Shown here in pieces: positions 44,984-55,214 of a DNA stretch of 64,000 nt. Origin of the DNA: Salinicoccus halodurans. GTDB lineage: Bacteria > Bacillota > Bacilli > Staphylococcales > Salinicoccaceae. Location: positions 124,001 through 188,000 of the forward strand of contig NZ_FOTB01000006.1 in the NCBI RefSeq assembly GCF_900114445.1, given 5' to 3'. The stretch's first letter is position 1, and each line of letters opens with the position of its first letter. Position numbers and translations under genes: made by a program. Below the pieces are notes generated by a model that was given only the letters and a program-made list of their open reading frames with translations, ran no database searches and was not told where the DNA came from.

Positions 44984-46564
44984 ATGGTAAATCATTCTGC
45001 ATTAATTCAAAACCTTATTTCAAAAGAAACGGCACAGGTTCAGCTTTCTGCTGCGCAACTTGTAGAAAGTTCCCTCAGAAGAGGTGAAGGGAAACTGACA
45101 GAAACCGGAGCTCTCAGAGCTGAGACGGGTAAATACACCGGCAGAAGTCCTAAAGACCGTTTTATAGTTGAAGATGAAGTCTCCAGAGATAAAATTGACT
45201 GGGGAGAAGTCAATCAGCCGATCTCACAGGAAATCTTTGATAATCTGTACGAAAAAGTGGTCACGCACCTTGATAAAAAGGACGAGGTGTTTATATTCAA
45301 CGGCTATGCCGGTGCCGATGAAAACACAAGGCTGAACTTGAGGGTGGTCAACGAGTACAGCTGGCATAACATGTTTGCCCGTACAATGTTCATCCGTCCC
45401 GAATCCAAAGAGGAAGCATTGGATATCGACCCACAATTCACTATTGTTTCCGCCCCTACCTTCAAAGCAGATCCTGATGTCGACGGTACAAAATCGGAAG
45501 CGTTCATCATCGTTTCCTTTGAAAAAGGGATTATTCTGATCGGCGGTACCGAATATGCCGGCGAAATGAAGAAATCCATTTTCTCCATCATGAATTACCT
45601 ACTGCCGGAAAAAGGTGTCATGAGTATGCATTGCTCAGCGAATGTCGGCGAAAATAAGGATGTCTCCCTATTCTTCGGTCTTTCGGGTACAGGGAAGACT
45701 ACATTGTCTGCTGATCCGCAAAGAGAATTGATCGGTGATGATGAACATGGCTGGAATGAAGATGGAGTATTCAATATCGAGGGCGGATGCTACGCAAAAA
45801 CGATTAATCTTTCAGCTGAAAAAGAACCTGAGATCTTCCATGCAATTCGTTTTGGATCTGTTCTTGAAAATGTTGTGCTTGATGAAACAGGCAAGCCTGA
45901 TTATGATGACGGGGAACTGACTGAAAACACCCGTGCTGCATACCCGCTCGATCATATAGATAATGCACGCATTCCTTCAATTGCAGGACATCCGAATACG
46001 ATCATCTTCCTGACAGCAGATGCTTTTGGAGTATTGCCTCCAATTTCAAAATTGACTAAATCTCAGGCGATGTACCATTTCCTTAGTGGTTTCACATCAA
46101 AGCTTGCAGGAACAGAAAGAGGCATCACTTCTCCTCAGCCGGTATTTTCTACCTGCTTTGGATCACCCTTCCTGCCGCTTCATGCAACAACATACGCAAA
46201 TATGCTCGGTGACCTCATTGATGAGCATGAAGTGAATGTATATCTCGTAAACACGGGCTGGTCCGGCGGCGAATACGGCGTTGGAAAACGTATGGACCTT
46301 ACTCATACACGCTCAATGGTCAGACGTGCAATCAGCGGTGAATTGGCACTTAATCCGTTTGAAGAAGATTCAACTTTCGGTTTAAGCATACCGGTTTCCG
46401 TACCAGGGGTGCCAAGTGAAATACTGGACCCACGGAACACATGGGAATCCACTGATGCCTATGACGAAAAAGCACAAAGTCTGAAGGAATCATTCATTGA
46501 AAACTTTAAGAAGTTCGGTGAAAGTTCTGAGAAAATCGCCAAGGATGGCGGCTTCTCGCTATAA
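44984..46564 (+). CDS. pckA: Phosphoenolpyruvate carboxykinase (ATP)
   Basis: Converts oxaloacetate plus ATP to PEP, the committed step of gluconeogenesis. 526 aa. The substrate Arg in [11 protein letters not shown], the kinase-1a P-loop [15 protein letters not shown] (about residues 228-242), the metal-binding DDEHGW and GGCYAKTI, and [17 protein letters not shown] are intact. The ribosome site is TGGAGGC. It is divergent from metK as in Staphylococcus. Control through the CcpN-like box is inferred. Confidence 0.98.
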   Translation: MVNHSALIQNLISKETAQVQLSAAQLVESSLRRGEGKLTETGALRAETGKYTGRSPKDRFIVEDEVSRDKIDWGEVNQPISQEIFDNLYEKVVTHLDKKDEVFIFNGYAGADENTRLNLRVVNEYSWHNMFARTMFIRPESKEEALDIDPQFTIVSAPTFKADPDVDGTKSEAFIIVSFEKGIILIGGTEYAGEMKKSIFSIMNYLLPEKGVMSMHCSANVGENKDVSLFFGLSGTGKTTLSADPQRELIGDDEHGWNEDGVFNIEGGCYAKTINLSAEKEPEIFHAIRFGSVLENVVLDETGKPDYDDGELTENTRAAYPLDHIDNARIPSIAGHPNTIIFLTADAFGVLPPISKLTKSQAMYHFLSGFTSKLAGTERGITSPQPVFSTCFGSPFLPLHATTYANMLGDLIDEHEVNVYLVNTGWSGGEYGVGKRMDLTHTRSMVRRAISGELALNPFEEDSTFGLSIPVSVPGVPSEILDPRNTWESTDAYDEKAQSLKESFIENFKKFGESSEKIAKDGGFSL

Positions 46565-46578
46565 ATCGAGTAACCTTC

Positions 46579-46619
46579 AAATAATGCAGCGCCGTTCAGG
46601 TGGCTGCATTATTTTTTTG
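46579..46619. terminator. Terminator after pckA
   Basis: AATAATGCAGC / GCTGCATTATT perfect stem followed by seven T on the plus strand. The end of the convergent ytkD lies in its right arm. Confidence 0.88.
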
Positions 46620-47073
46620 AAAAGAATGAGTCATCCAGACTCCTGACGTATAAATATCTGATACATTCATCTTCAAGCAAAATACTGCTTTCTTCACCGG
46701 GCACTTCCTCAATGGTCCGGTACAGCACCGGTCCGGATGTTTCCAGATAATCACATTTGAAAAATATGTCTTTAATATCGGCATAATAAACCGCCTTGCT
46801 GAAAGGACGTTCATCGTGGACAGTGTAAAAACCGACATATTCCAGCGATTCGATACTTGCTCCCGTCTCTTCGAACACTTCTCTGTGTAATGCCTCTTCC
46901 AATGTTTCATCAGGTTCGACTTTACCGCCCGGAAATTCAATTCCGCGTATTTTATGATTTGTCATCAAATACTTGTCATCAAACTTACATATTGCGAGCA
47001 CATGTTTTGCTGATTTATTCTCTTTGAATTCCAATGTAACCTTTCTGCCTTCAAAATCTTTGAATTCAAGCAT
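46609..47073 (-). CDS. ytkD: Nudix nucleoside triphosphatase YtkD
   Basis: Nudix hydrolase resembling B. subtilis YtkD, an antimutator that removes 8-oxo-dGTP and can act on RNA 5' ends. The Nudix box runs from GGKVEPDETLEEALHREVFE into ETGA, matching GX5EX7REUXEEXGU. ATG 47073 was chosen (154 aa) since GGAG lies eight bases upstream and the N-terminus MLEFKDF matches YtkD. A longer start at 47109 overlaps the divergent yidD promoter region. Confidence 0.88.
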   Translation of the reverse strand: MLEFKDFEGRKVTLEFKENKSAKHVLAICKFDDKYLMTNHKIRGIEFPGGKVEPDETLEEALHREVFEETGASIESLEYVGFYTVHDERPFSKAVYYADIKDIFFKCDYLETSGPVLYRTIEEVPGEESSILLEDECIRYLYVRSLDDSFFSKK

Positions 47074-47151
47074 TGTCTCAACTCCAATATTTGCCTTAAT
47101 GACATCCACCCTTTATCATTAAGATATTAAAAAGAATGTCTGGTGATTACT

Positions 47152-47394
47152 ATGCGTGCTATACTCCTATCTCTATTCCGGTTCTATCAGAAATTCATCT
47201 CACCCATGTTTCCTCCGAGCTGCCGTTTCAATCCGACCTGTTCGAATTACGGCATAGAAGCAATCCAGGAGCATGGTGCATTCAAAGGTGCCTATCTGAC
47301 AATCAAAAGGATACTGAAATGTCATCCGTTCCATCCGGGAGGATATGATCCTGTTCCGTTGAACCCTAAAAATTATGTAGATAAAAAGCAGTAG
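47152..47394 (+). CDS. yidD: Membrane protein insertion efficiency factor YidD
   Basis: An 80-residue amphipathic protein of the YidD family, thought to assist Sec/YidC-dependent insertion at the inner membrane face. The family core is fully present: [36 protein letters not shown] and [13 protein letters not shown] with its conserved cysteines. ATG 47152 follows GGTGAT; an in-frame GTG at 47143 lies within that site. Its stop codon is in the left arm of the terminator shared with menE. Confidence 0.95.
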   Translation: MRAILLSLFRFYQKFISPMFPPSCRFNPTCSNYGIEAIQEHGAFKGAYLTIKRILKCHPFHPGGYDPVPLNPKNYVDKKQ

Positions 47395-47416
47395 GTCATG
47401 GACTACTGCTTTTTTT
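47383..47416. terminator. Bidirectional terminator between yidD and menE
   Basis: AAAAAGCAGTAG / CTACTGCTTTTT perfect stem followed by extra T; it overlaps the 3' ends of both genes. Confidence 0.88.
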
Positions 47417-48799
47417 CATATCAAAGATTTCCTGATTTTTCGCACGGGAAACCTTGCCTGTGGAAGTCATGACCACTTCTTCGGTTACATGGATCTCCTT
47501 CGGCAGCTTATATCTTGCCAGCCGCTTCTCAAGCGTTGCCATGATTGCATCTTCGTCAAGATAGAAACTATCCTCTATTTCAATAAGAAGCACAGGCACC
47601 TCGCCCCACTTCTGATTCTTCTTTTTGATGACTACCGCGTTTTTGACTGACTCATGGCTTACTGCAGCATCCTCAATCTCTTTGGGATAAATGTTTTCCC
47701 CGCCGCTTATGATGAGATCATTTCTTCTGTCCAGTATATATAGGTATCCTTCCTCATCAGTATACCCCATATCACCGGTGCGGAAATATCCGTCGTCCAG
47801 CTGCAGCTCTGCATTCAAATATCCCTTTGTTACGGCAGGTCCTTTTACAAGAAGTTCACCGTCATTTTCTTCATCGATCCTGATGGAAATATTATCCAAT
47901 GGACGACCAACTGTTCCTTTTAAAATTTTCGGATCCCCCGGCGCAATGGATACAATCTGCGAACATGTTTCTGTCATGCCAAAAGAATTGTAGACAGGCA
48001 GCCCTTTTTCCAGCGCACGATTCAGAATATCCATTGTCACTCCGGCACCGCCCAGCAGAATACCCTGCAGTTCGTGCACGCCCTCATGTTTCATCATTCT
48101 TTCAAGCATGACAGGCACCATGCTGACATGTGTTACATTATGTGCCTCAAGTGCATGCCAGACCTCCAGGGGCTCAAATTTTTCAACCAGCACCATTGTG
48201 CATCCACGGATGACAGAACGCATTAAAATTGAAAAACCGGAGATATGATAAATTGGATTGACGTTCATCCATACACTGTCCGTAACGTAATTAAAACGGC
48301 TTTCACAGCCTAGTGCAGATTCATAATGATTGTCATAGCTCTGTTTTACTGCCTTGGCACGTCCGGTTGTACCTGATGTGAACATGATCGACAGTGTATC
48401 ATCCCCGGATTTGATTCCAATTAAATTGCCAGTGCTGTCCAGGGTAGATAATTCATCATAATGGACCACAGTGTAATCTTCCATGGAAAATGACGCTGTC
48501 GTTACTATAGTATCCACATCGACATCCTGTAACTGCCTGTCAATTTCAACGGCTGTCAACCTGCGGTTGATCATCACGATTTCGATATCGGAAATTATGG
48601 CCGCATGAATCAAAATGACCGACTGAAGGGTATTATCAATGAAAAAGCCGATACGCTTCCTGTTCAGTCCATTCAATTTTTCTGATGTAACCTCCGCTTT
48701 CCTGTACAATTGTGCAAAAGTAACTGTTTCCCCGTTAAATATAACTGCCGGCTTATCCGGCCGCTCTCCTGCCTGCAGCTCTAACCAATTATAATCCAT
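47396..48799 (-). CDS. menE: o-Succinylbenzoate--CoA ligase
   Basis: ANL-family ligase of menaquinone synthesis, activating OSB. ATP motif IMFTSGTTGRAKAVKQ, YNSFGMTETCSQI, the TGD loop YFRTGDMGYTDEEGYLYI and DRRNDLIISGGENIYPKEIE, and a C-terminal Lys in TSTGKVSRAK. The start was set to ATG 48799 (467 aa) with GAGGTG ahead; a longer frame to 48997 runs antisense into menB. It lies after menB but is separated by an intrinsic terminator. The usual partner menC does not follow. Confidence 0.94.
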   Translation of the reverse strand: MDYNWLELQAGERPDKPAVIFNGETVTFAQLYRKAEVTSEKLNGLNRKRIGFFIDNTLQSVILIHAAIISDIEIVMINRRLTAVEIDRQLQDVDVDTIVTTASFSMEDYTVVHYDELSTLDSTGNLIGIKSGDDTLSIMFTSGTTGRAKAVKQSYDNHYESALGCESRFNYVTDSVWMNVNPIYHISGFSILMRSVIRGCTMVLVEKFEPLEVWHALEAHNVTHVSMVPVMLERMMKHEGVHELQGILLGGAGVTMDILNRALEKGLPVYNSFGMTETCSQIVSIAPGDPKILKGTVGRPLDNISIRIDEENDGELLVKGPAVTKGYLNAELQLDDGYFRTGDMGYTDEEGYLYILDRRNDLIISGGENIYPKEIEDAAVSHESVKNAVVIKKKNQKWGEVPVLLIEIEDSFYLDEDAIMATLEKRLARYKLPKEIHVTEEVVMTSTGKVSRAKNQEIFDMKKSSSP

Positions 48800-48814
48800 T
48801 TGATACACCTCATT

Positions 48815-48838
48815 AAAAAAGCCCATCATCAGATGGGC
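48815..48838 (-). terminator. Terminator between menB and menE
   Basis: On the minus strand GCCCATC-TGAT-GATGGGC followed by six T, ten bases past the menB stop and before the menE ribosome site. menE expression then depends on read-through or a hidden promoter. Confidence 0.8.
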
Positions 48839-48848
48839 GGGATAAAAC

Positions 48849-49667
48849 TTATGGGAATCTTGGGAATTGACCGAAATCCGGTTTCCTTTTTTCTTTGAAC
48901 GCTTCTCTTCCCTCTTTTGCTTCATCAGTTGTGTAGTAAAGCAGTGTTGCATCTCCAGCCATCTGCTGTAATCCTGCAAGGCCATCTGTATCTGCATTCA
49001 TACCCGCTTTCAGAAGACGCAGTGCTGTCGGAGAATGCGCCATCATCTCTTCACACCACTGCACTGTTTCATCTTCCAGCTCATCCAGAGGAACAACAGT
49101 GTTTACAAGTCCCATATCCAGTGCTTCCTGAGCATCATACTGTCTGCAAAGATACCAGATTTCACGTGCTTTCTTATGTCCGATGATTCTAGCAAGGTAA
49201 CCTGCGCCATAACCGGCATCAAATGAGCCTACTTTCGGACCGGTCTGACCGAAACGTGCATTGTCTGCGGCGATTGTCAAATCGCATACAACGTGCAGTA
49301 CATGACCACCGCCAATCGCATATCCTGAAACCATTGCAACCACCGGTTTCGGAATGACACGGATCAGACGCTGAAGATCCAATACGTTCAGACGTGGAAC
49401 GTTATCTTCGCCCACATAGCCGCCATGTCCACGGACTGATTGGTCTCCGCCTGAGCAAAATGCCATATCGCCCTCACCTGCAAGCACAATCACTGCTACA
49501 TTCTGATCGTCTCGGGCTCTTGTAAATGCATCAATCATCTCAGTCACTGTAAGTGGTGTAAAAGCATTGCGTACTTCAGGACGGTTGATCGTCACCTTCG
49601 CAATACCGTTATAAAATTCATACTTGATCTCTTTATACTCTTTTAATGTCTGCCATTCTCTAGCCAT
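48849..49667 (-). CDS. menB: 1,4-Dihydroxy-2-naphthoyl-CoA synthase
   Basis: Crotonase-fold enzyme closing the naphthoquinol ring. [16 protein letters not shown], the oxyanion-hole blocks [10 protein letters not shown] and [16 protein letters not shown], and [14 protein letters not shown] are intact, along with the C-terminal [14 protein letters not shown]. 272 aa. The TTCAGCC-flanked ATG follows GGAGGC. It is separated from menH by three bases, so it belongs to the menFDHB operon. Confidence 0.97.
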   Translation of the reverse strand: MAREWQTLKEYKEIKYEFYNGIAKVTINRPEVRNAFTPLTVTEMIDAFTRARDDQNVAVIVLAGEGDMAFCSGGDQSVRGHGGYVGEDNVPRLNVLDLQRLIRVIPKPVVAMVSGYAIGGGHVLHVVCDLTIAADNARFGQTGPKVGSFDAGYGAGYLARIIGHKKAREIWYLCRQYDAQEALDMGLVNTVVPLDELEDETVQWCEEMMAHSPTALRLLKAGMNADTDGLAGLQQMAGDATLLYYTTDEAKEGREAFKEKRKPDFGQFPRFP

Positions 49668-49670
49668 TGT

Positions 49671-50453
49671 TCAGCCTCCTATTAAAAACTCTAATATTAT
49701 TATACCAAACTTATCCGCTGCTTCCATATGAATGTTATGTCCTGTCTCCGGAACGATTTCGAATTGGGTATTTTGCAGCAGCTTTTCCATTTCCCGATTA
49801 ATCGATACGAACTTCCCATCTTTTTCACCCGCAATAAGAAGCACGGGGGTGACGATCGATGAAAGGCTTTCCCAATACGATTTTTGAATGCCGCTGCCGT
49901 ATCTGACCAGACTGTTCGCAGCCCCTTCAGGATTTTGGGCCAGCCTGTTTTTCCTCTGGCTCTCCTGAAGTTTCTTATCCATGGAATTTTGTGTGCTGAA
50001 CAGCCCCATCTGCTCCCATTCATTGATGAATGAAACGTAGTCGGATGACATTCGCTCCGCCCGCTCACAATCCAGCTGAAATCTTTTTCGCCTTTCTGCC
50101 GGGTCACTGATACCGGGTGAAGTACTTTCAAGCACTGCCGATTGTACCATATCCGGATGATTCACCAGAAATGAAACGGCGACCCTGCCCCCCATAGAGT
50201 AGCCGATAACGTGAACCGGCTTGAGACGCAGAGACTCTACAAGACCCGCAAGACTGCGGGAAATATCCTCCATGGTGTATTCACCCCGGCCCGGTGTCTT
50301 TCCAAAACCGGGCAGGTCCACACTTAAAATATTGAAATGTCCCCTCAGATGACGCGCAACGACTTCCATGCTCGTCATGTCTGATAAAAAGCCATGCAGC
50401 AGCAATACTGTTTCGTCGTTGCCCGTATTGTCGAAATTATAATTAAATTCCAA
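49671..50453 (-). CDS. menH: SHCHC synthase MenH
   Basis: An alpha/beta hydrolase-fold enzyme that eliminates pyruvate from SEPHCHC in menaquinone synthesis. LLHGFLSDMTSME, DLPGFGKTPG, the nucleophile elbow VIGYSMGGRVAVSF (Ser present) and the late ETGHNIHME His are visible. 260 aa. It overlaps the end of menD by 11 bases, typical coupling in this operon. Confidence 0.93.
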   Translation of the reverse strand: MEFNYNFDNTGNDETVLLLHGFLSDMTSMEVVARHLRGHFNILSVDLPGFGKTPGRGEYTMEDISRSLAGLVESLRLKPVHVIGYSMGGRVAVSFLVNHPDMVQSAVLESTSPGISDPAERRKRFQLDCERAERMSSDYVSFINEWEQMGLFSTQNSMDKKLQESQRKNRLAQNPEGAANSLVRYGSGIQKSYWESLSSIVTPVLLIAGEKDGKFVSINREMEKLLQNTQFEIVPETGHNIHMEAADKFGIIILEFLIGG

Positions 50454-52110
50454 TGGCTCTCACCATTTCCCCTATTTCATTTTTAAGCTTCTGATGCTCC
50501 TGCAGATTTTTATCTCTGTCAGTTTTGATCTCTATCATGTTTCTGCCCGACCTGTTCAAAAGCTGGACATCGAGTTCATTTACATCAGTAACTGCGGAAT
50601 GATTAAAATCATACAATGCAGCCGTATGCTTGAAATCAAGATCAAGCGGTGTCCCGAACAACCGTTCAAAATGGTCTTTTTCCGCATACTGCGGCAGGAA
50701 GCTGAAAATCCCGCCGCCATTGTTGTTGAATACGATGATATTGATATCTATATTTTCGAGTTTTGCCATCAGAAGCCCATTCATGTCATGATACAGTGCA
50801 ACATCACCGATGATCAGGGTCACCGGTCTTTTGACGGCTGTGCCAAGCGCTGTTGAAACGACACCGTCGATTCCGTTTGCACCGCGGTTCGCAAATATGG
50901 AATGTATATTCAATGTGTCATACCGCTCTACATCGCGAATCGGCATGCTGCTTGAGAGGAAGAAAGTTGTAGTTCCTTCAGTATTTCGAATGATGTCATA
51001 CGTAAAACGGCCTTCATCTGTAAAGCCATTGATATTATCATCAATATGCCTACTGATGGAAGCATCGATATCCGTCAGCCAATTTTTAAATGCTGCCGTC
51101 CCGGATGAAAATTCCACATGTTCCAATGTATCTTTTATCTCTCCGATATAGGATGCTTCTGGTGCTACAGGATAAGTTTTAACATTCTGCAGTTCGCTGA
51201 TCACATACTGGGGGATATGTGTTGCCGCAAGGAATTTATTGGCCGCTTTTGAAGTCAGCGGCTCTCCGATTCTAAGTATGAAATCAACATTCTCTTCTAC
51301 AAATCCGAACTGCTCTTCGCTGAGTGCATTAAATATCAGATCATGATGTGTGACTGCATTTTTCAAAGTTTTGCGCAAATGCTGTCTCGGATCAACGACG
51401 ATAGTGAGATTGTCTCTTTCGATCATCCTGGCAATGCCTGAAATATCCGCTTGGGTTTCACCGATGAATAAAAGCCCTGTACCGTGGAACACGTCAATGG
51501 CACCATCCACCATTTTGTAAACTGGCATCCGTTTTTTCGGGCGGTTGAATAATTCAAGTTTTGTCACGTCCGGCATTAAAGGCTCACGCACAGGAACGTT
51601 GATATGGACAGGACCGGTATTTATTCCTGTAAAGAAAACGGAACACTGAAGAATTTTTGCCTCTATGAGTTCCACTGCAGATTCATGCATATCCGCAAGC
51701 GGAAGTTCTGTAAAGAATTTTACATAGTTCCTGTACATATTATTCTGTGATATGGACTGTGGTGCTCCTGTATCCCTTAATTCATGCGGTCTGTCTGCTG
51801 TCAGCGCAATCAAAGGAATATGGCTCAGATCCGCCTCAGCGATAGCCGGAGTATAGTTCGCCGCGGCAGTTCCGGAAGTGCAGATGATGCCGACAGGTGA
51901 GCGCTCCGCCTTTGAAAGCCCCAGAGCAAAGAATGCCGCACTCCTCTCATCAGGATGCACATGCGTCTTAATATTGGGATGCAGTTCAGCTGCAATCGCT
52001 ATAGGTGTAGAACGTGATCCCGGACTGATGACGACTTCCTCCATACCGTACGACCATAAAACGTCTACGAGTGTGAAAACCTGCCTTGTCAATAACTCCT
52101 GATGATTCAT
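50443..52110 (-). CDS. menD: SEPHCHC synthase MenD
   Basis: Thiamine-diphosphate enzyme condensing isochorismate with 2-oxoglutarate. The N-terminal VVISPGSRSTPIAIA, CTSGTAAANYTPA and the ThDP-binding C-terminal part (ANRGANGIDGVVSTALG; GDVALYHDMNGL; VFNNNGGGIFSFL) are conserved. 555 aa. It starts at ATG 52110, overlapping the menF stop in an ATGA quartet. Confidence 0.96.
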   Translation of the reverse strand: MNHQELLTRQVFTLVDVLWSYGMEEVVISPGSRSTPIAIAAELHPNIKTHVHPDERSAAFFALGLSKAERSPVGIICTSGTAAANYTPAIAEADLSHIPLIALTADRPHELRDTGAPQSISQNNMYRNYVKFFTELPLADMHESAVELIEAKILQCSVFFTGINTGPVHINVPVREPLMPDVTKLELFNRPKKRMPVYKMVDGAIDVFHGTGLLFIGETQADISGIARMIERDNLTIVVDPRQHLRKTLKNAVTHHDLIFNALSEEQFGFVEENVDFILRIGEPLTSKAANKFLAATHIPQYVISELQNVKTYPVAPEASYIGEIKDTLEHVEFSSGTAAFKNWLTDIDASISRHIDDNINGFTDEGRFTYDIIRNTEGTTTFFLSSSMPIRDVERYDTLNIHSIFANRGANGIDGVVSTALGTAVKRPVTLIIGDVALYHDMNGLLMAKLENIDINIIVFNNNGGGIFSFLPQYAEKDHFERLFGTPLDLDFKHTAALYDFNHSAVTDVNELDVQLLNRSGRNMIEIKTDRDKNLQEHQKLKNEIGEMVRAIGI

Positions 52111-53471
52111 TCGCTATTTGCCTCCAGTACATTCAACATCGGCGTGAATTTAACCTGTGTCTCTTTGAATTCCTTTTCACTCGAAGAACCTTTGACGATG
52201 CCGCACCCTGCGAATAGTGTCGCGCTATTAGCCCGCACAAGCATCGATCTGATTGATACGACGAATTCACATTCATTGTCTTCATGAATGATTCCGACAG
52301 GTGCTGCATACAATCCACGTGTACCGTATTCTTCATTCATGATATACTCCCTGGCTTTTTTCTTCGGCAACCCGCCGACGGCCGGTGTCGGATGAATCGC
52401 ATCGAGCAGTTCAAACACTCCTGTGCCATTATTCAGTGTCGCTTTGATCGCAGTATGCAGATGGTAGATATATTTATTCTCAAGGATTCCCGGTTTCGGA
52501 TCGTATTCCACCCAGTCACTGTATGGCTCAAGATCACTGACAATGGATTCACGAACGAGTTCATGTTCATAACGGTTTTTCTCATCATTCAGGAGAAATG
52601 ATTTTTGATGTTCATCCTGTCCTTCATCATGCGTTCGTTCTGCTGAACCGGCAATCGCATTTGTCCGCAATTTATCCTCTTTGACATCAAATAGTTTCTC
52701 AGGGGACTTGGAAATGAATGTCGACTTGTTCTTTTCATAGTAAATCGTGTATGTGCCTTTTTCATTATCCAATCTTTCCAGCAAAAAAAGCGGGTCGGCC
52801 GGAGACTTGAAAGTAATCAGCCTCTGTCTCGCCAGCACCACTTTCCTGAAATCCGTTTCGTCCAGAACATCCACTGCCTGGTCGACAAGCGCCTTCCATT
52901 CATTTGGAAATAGATCCTTTTCCATATTGATTACAGGTTTGCCGTCGATAAGTACTTCCGTATTTTCAATTGTCTTAAGTTCTTCGACAATATAAGCAAG
53001 TACAGTCTGCAAATTCACTTCTGAAATACTTACAGTATAAAAAAGCACACGGTTTTTTAAATCAAACTGCCATTTCGGCAAATGGAATTCCACCATGGCA
53101 AAATCATTCCATTCATCGGTGGTATCCTTGCTGTCAAAACGCGTGCCTCCGAAAAGGCTCAGGCGGGAAAGGATCCCTTCTTCCAGTTTGACCTTTTGAA
53201 TTTTATCGTATAATTCATCTTTTTCACGCGATAAAGATGATGCAGAATATTTATCTCTTCTGATTGATTCCAGGTAACCAATTCCAACAATATTATAAGT
53301 TTCATCTTTCGAACGGAACCAATACCTGTTTCCCAGTTCAGATTCGAAATGGGAAAAAAGTTTCTTCTCGTCAATTTCCATATCAAAAATAGGCAATTGC
53401 AGAGTAAGATAAGTTTTATCCGAATTCAAACTTATATCATCCAGAATAGTTTGATACGCTTCCAAGTTCAT
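52107..53471 (-). CDS. menF: Isochorismate synthase MenF
   Basis: Chorismate-utilising enzyme, first step of the menaquinone branch. The C-terminal catalytic domain has FRKVVLARQR, FISKSPEKLFDV, NAIAGSAERTHDEGQDE, HLHTAIKATL and PTPAVGGLPKKKA. 454 aa. The N-terminal third is variable, as usual for the family. It is the first gene of menFDHB and divergent from menA over 120 bases. Confidence 0.95.
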   Translation of the reverse strand: MNLEAYQTILDDISLNSDKTYLTLQLPIFDMEIDEKKLFSHFESELGNRYWFRSKDETYNIVGIGYLESIRRDKYSASSLSREKDELYDKIQKVKLEEGILSRLSLFGGTRFDSKDTTDEWNDFAMVEFHLPKWQFDLKNRVLFYTVSISEVNLQTVLAYIVEELKTIENTEVLIDGKPVINMEKDLFPNEWKALVDQAVDVLDETDFRKVVLARQRLITFKSPADPLFLLERLDNEKGTYTIYYEKNKSTFISKSPEKLFDVKEDKLRTNAIAGSAERTHDEGQDEHQKSFLLNDEKNRYEHELVRESIVSDLEPYSDWVEYDPKPGILENKYIYHLHTAIKATLNNGTGVFELLDAIHPTPAVGGLPKKKAREYIMNEEYGTRGLYAAPVGIIHEDNECEFVVSIRSMLVRANSATLFAGCGIVKGSSSEKEFKETQVKFTPMLNVLEANSE

Positions 53472-53591
53472 TGATACACACTTCTTTCAGCATAGTTACC
53501 TTTATTTTATCATTTATTCATATTGGTGTGTATCGTATATAATTAAATGTGTTAAAATTGTTATCATATTTAATCATAAAGGAAGATGGTC

Positions 53592-54509
53592 ATGCAAGGG
53601 ACAGAAACACATACCGGTATCAAAAAATATCTCAGTCTCACCCGCCCCCACACACTGACGGCAGGGTTCGTACCTGTTTTAGTCGGTACTGCAAGCGTAC
53701 TGCTTTTTGCGCCGATAAGATGGGACATGTTCATCGCAATGATGATTGCAACACTGCTTATCCAGTCGGCCACAAACATGTTTAATGAGTATTTCGATTT
53801 TAAAAGAGGGCTGGACAGTGAAGAATCAGTGGGGATCGCAGGGGCAATTGTACGGAACGGCATGTCACCCCGCTCTGTTTTGACGATAGCCGTCTTGTTT
53901 TATATCGCTGCCGGTCTTATCGGCATTTACATCGCTTTTAATACATCACTCTGGGTACTGGTCATCGGTGCCGTCTCAATGGCAGTCGGATATCTCTATA
54001 CAGGAGGACCATTTCCGATATCATGGACACCGTTCGGTGAAATATTCGCTGGTTTCTTCATGGGAACCGTCATCATCATGATCACGTTTTTCATCCATAC
54101 AGGCACTCTGCACTATTTCCCGCTGCTGATTTCAATACCGGTGGCAATTACGATTGGTCTGCTAAATATGGCCAACAACATCAGGGATCGTAAAAAAGAT
54201 AAAGAAAGCGGCAGGAAAACATTCGTCATCCTTGTCGGCAAACCGTTCGCAGTCATGACTACTGCAGCACTGCTGGCGTTCTGCTACATCTTTATTTTCT
54301 GGATTGCCATATTTAAACCATTCGGCTCAGTCTTTTTACTTCTCACACTCCTTTCAATTCCTCTGTTTATAAAAACAGTGCGGCTGATGTGGAAAGGAAA
54401 AACGCCAGACGAACTCATTCCGGCGATGGCTTCCATGGGAAAATTGAATACGATCTTCGGACTGCTGCTCACAATCGGTTTAGTGATTAACGGAATAACA
54501 GGAATATGA
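53592..54509 (+). CDS. menA: 1,4-Dihydroxy-2-naphthoate polyprenyltransferase MenA
   Basis: UbiA-family membrane prenyltransferase making demethylmenaquinone. About eight or nine hydrophobic segments. The two Asp-rich motifs are NMFNEYFDFKRGLD and NMANNIRDRKKDKESGRKT. ATG 53592 was preferred over 53586 because AGGA then sits eight bases upstream (305 aa). The menA/menFDHB divergence is the Staphylococcus arrangement. Confidence 0.95.
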   Translation: MQGTETHTGIKKYLSLTRPHTLTAGFVPVLVGTASVLLFAPIRWDMFIAMMIATLLIQSATNMFNEYFDFKRGLDSEESVGIAGAIVRNGMSPRSVLTIAVLFYIAAGLIGIYIAFNTSLWVLVIGAVSMAVGYLYTGGPFPISWTPFGEIFAGFFMGTVIIMITFFIHTGTLHYFPLLISIPVAITIGLLNMANNIRDRKKDKESGRKTFVILVGKPFAVMTTAALLAFCYIFIFWIAIFKPFGSVFLLLTLLSIPLFIKTVRLMWKGKTPDELIPAMASMGKLNTIFGLLLTIGLVINGITGI

Positions 54510-54510
54510 T

Positions 54511-54545
54511 TAAAAAGGCTGGGAAAATTTTTCTCAGCCTTTTTG
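54511..54545. terminator. Bidirectional terminator after menA
   Basis: AAAAAGGCTGGGAAAA / TTTTTCTCAGCCTTTTT, a stem of about 15 bases with one mismatch and a T tail. Confidence 0.86.
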
Positions 54546-54548
54546 CAT

Positions 54549-55058
54549 TTATATATACCTGTTCTCCTGCATTTTTTCATGAAAATCACGCATACAACCA
54601 AAATGATTCGGATTGATATTACGGATCGTCTTACTTCGGACTGTGCCTGTTTTATTCTTCAGCCTGATGAATAAAACACCCGAATTGTAATCATCAGATG
54701 AATAGCAGCCGTCATTAAATTCGAATGAAACAATTTCTTTAAAGGGATAGACATTCAAAGACCACTGCTGATTATCCTCGTCCAGCTTAAGTGCTGAAGT
54801 ATGCACAAAAATAATTTCATCCTCCATCAGAAGATACAGACCAACTTGCGTCAAATTAAATCTGCATGTACCGATGCAATGAATCACTTTCGATTTATAG
54901 CTCTCATACTCCAGATGATCAAACAGATATTTTTCAGCTTTAATTAGAAAATTCAGTTCATAACCTTTAAAATCATCCAGTTTCCCAGTTATTTCAGACA
55001 GCGGCTTAGGGAGGGCGATCTCATCCAGGTGCAGATTGATTTCATGATAAGAAAACAT
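54549..55058 (-). CDS. Hypothetical protein with a PH-like region
   Basis: A 169-residue cytoplasmic protein, not assigned to a named family. The C-terminal half looks like a bacterial PH-type beta barrel: TCRFNLTQVGLYLLMEDEII, then WSLNVYPFKEIVSFEF, then GVLFIRLKNKTGT, with a closing helix (MRDFHEKMQENRYI). The first 60 residues are mostly helical. ATG 55058 has GGAG seven bases ahead; the ATG at 55064 is too close to it. It stands alone, convergent with menA. Confidence 0.65.
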   Translation of the reverse strand: MFSYHEINLHLDEIALPKPLSEITGKLDDFKGYELNFLIKAEKYLFDHLEYESYKSKVIHCIGTCRFNLTQVGLYLLMEDEIIFVHTSALKLDEDNQQWSLNVYPFKEIVSFEFNDGCYSSDDYNSGVLFIRLKNKTGTVRSKTIRNINPNHFGCMRDFHEKMQENRYI

Positions 55059-55214
55059 AGGCATTCTCCATATTTGTAATTTAATTTACTTTTATTATAC
55101 CTCATTTGATAAAAAAAATAGAATATTAACTATTTCAAATACCGAAATAATATTGATTATTGAAATAATTGTATTATACTTATACTGTATCTATATTTTA
55201 GGGGGTAAAATATT

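Noticed and set aside
48800-48997. N-terminal extension of menE antisense to menB
   Set aside because: The extra 66 residues match no ligase and run antisense into menB through its terminator. A good ribosome site supports the start at 48799.
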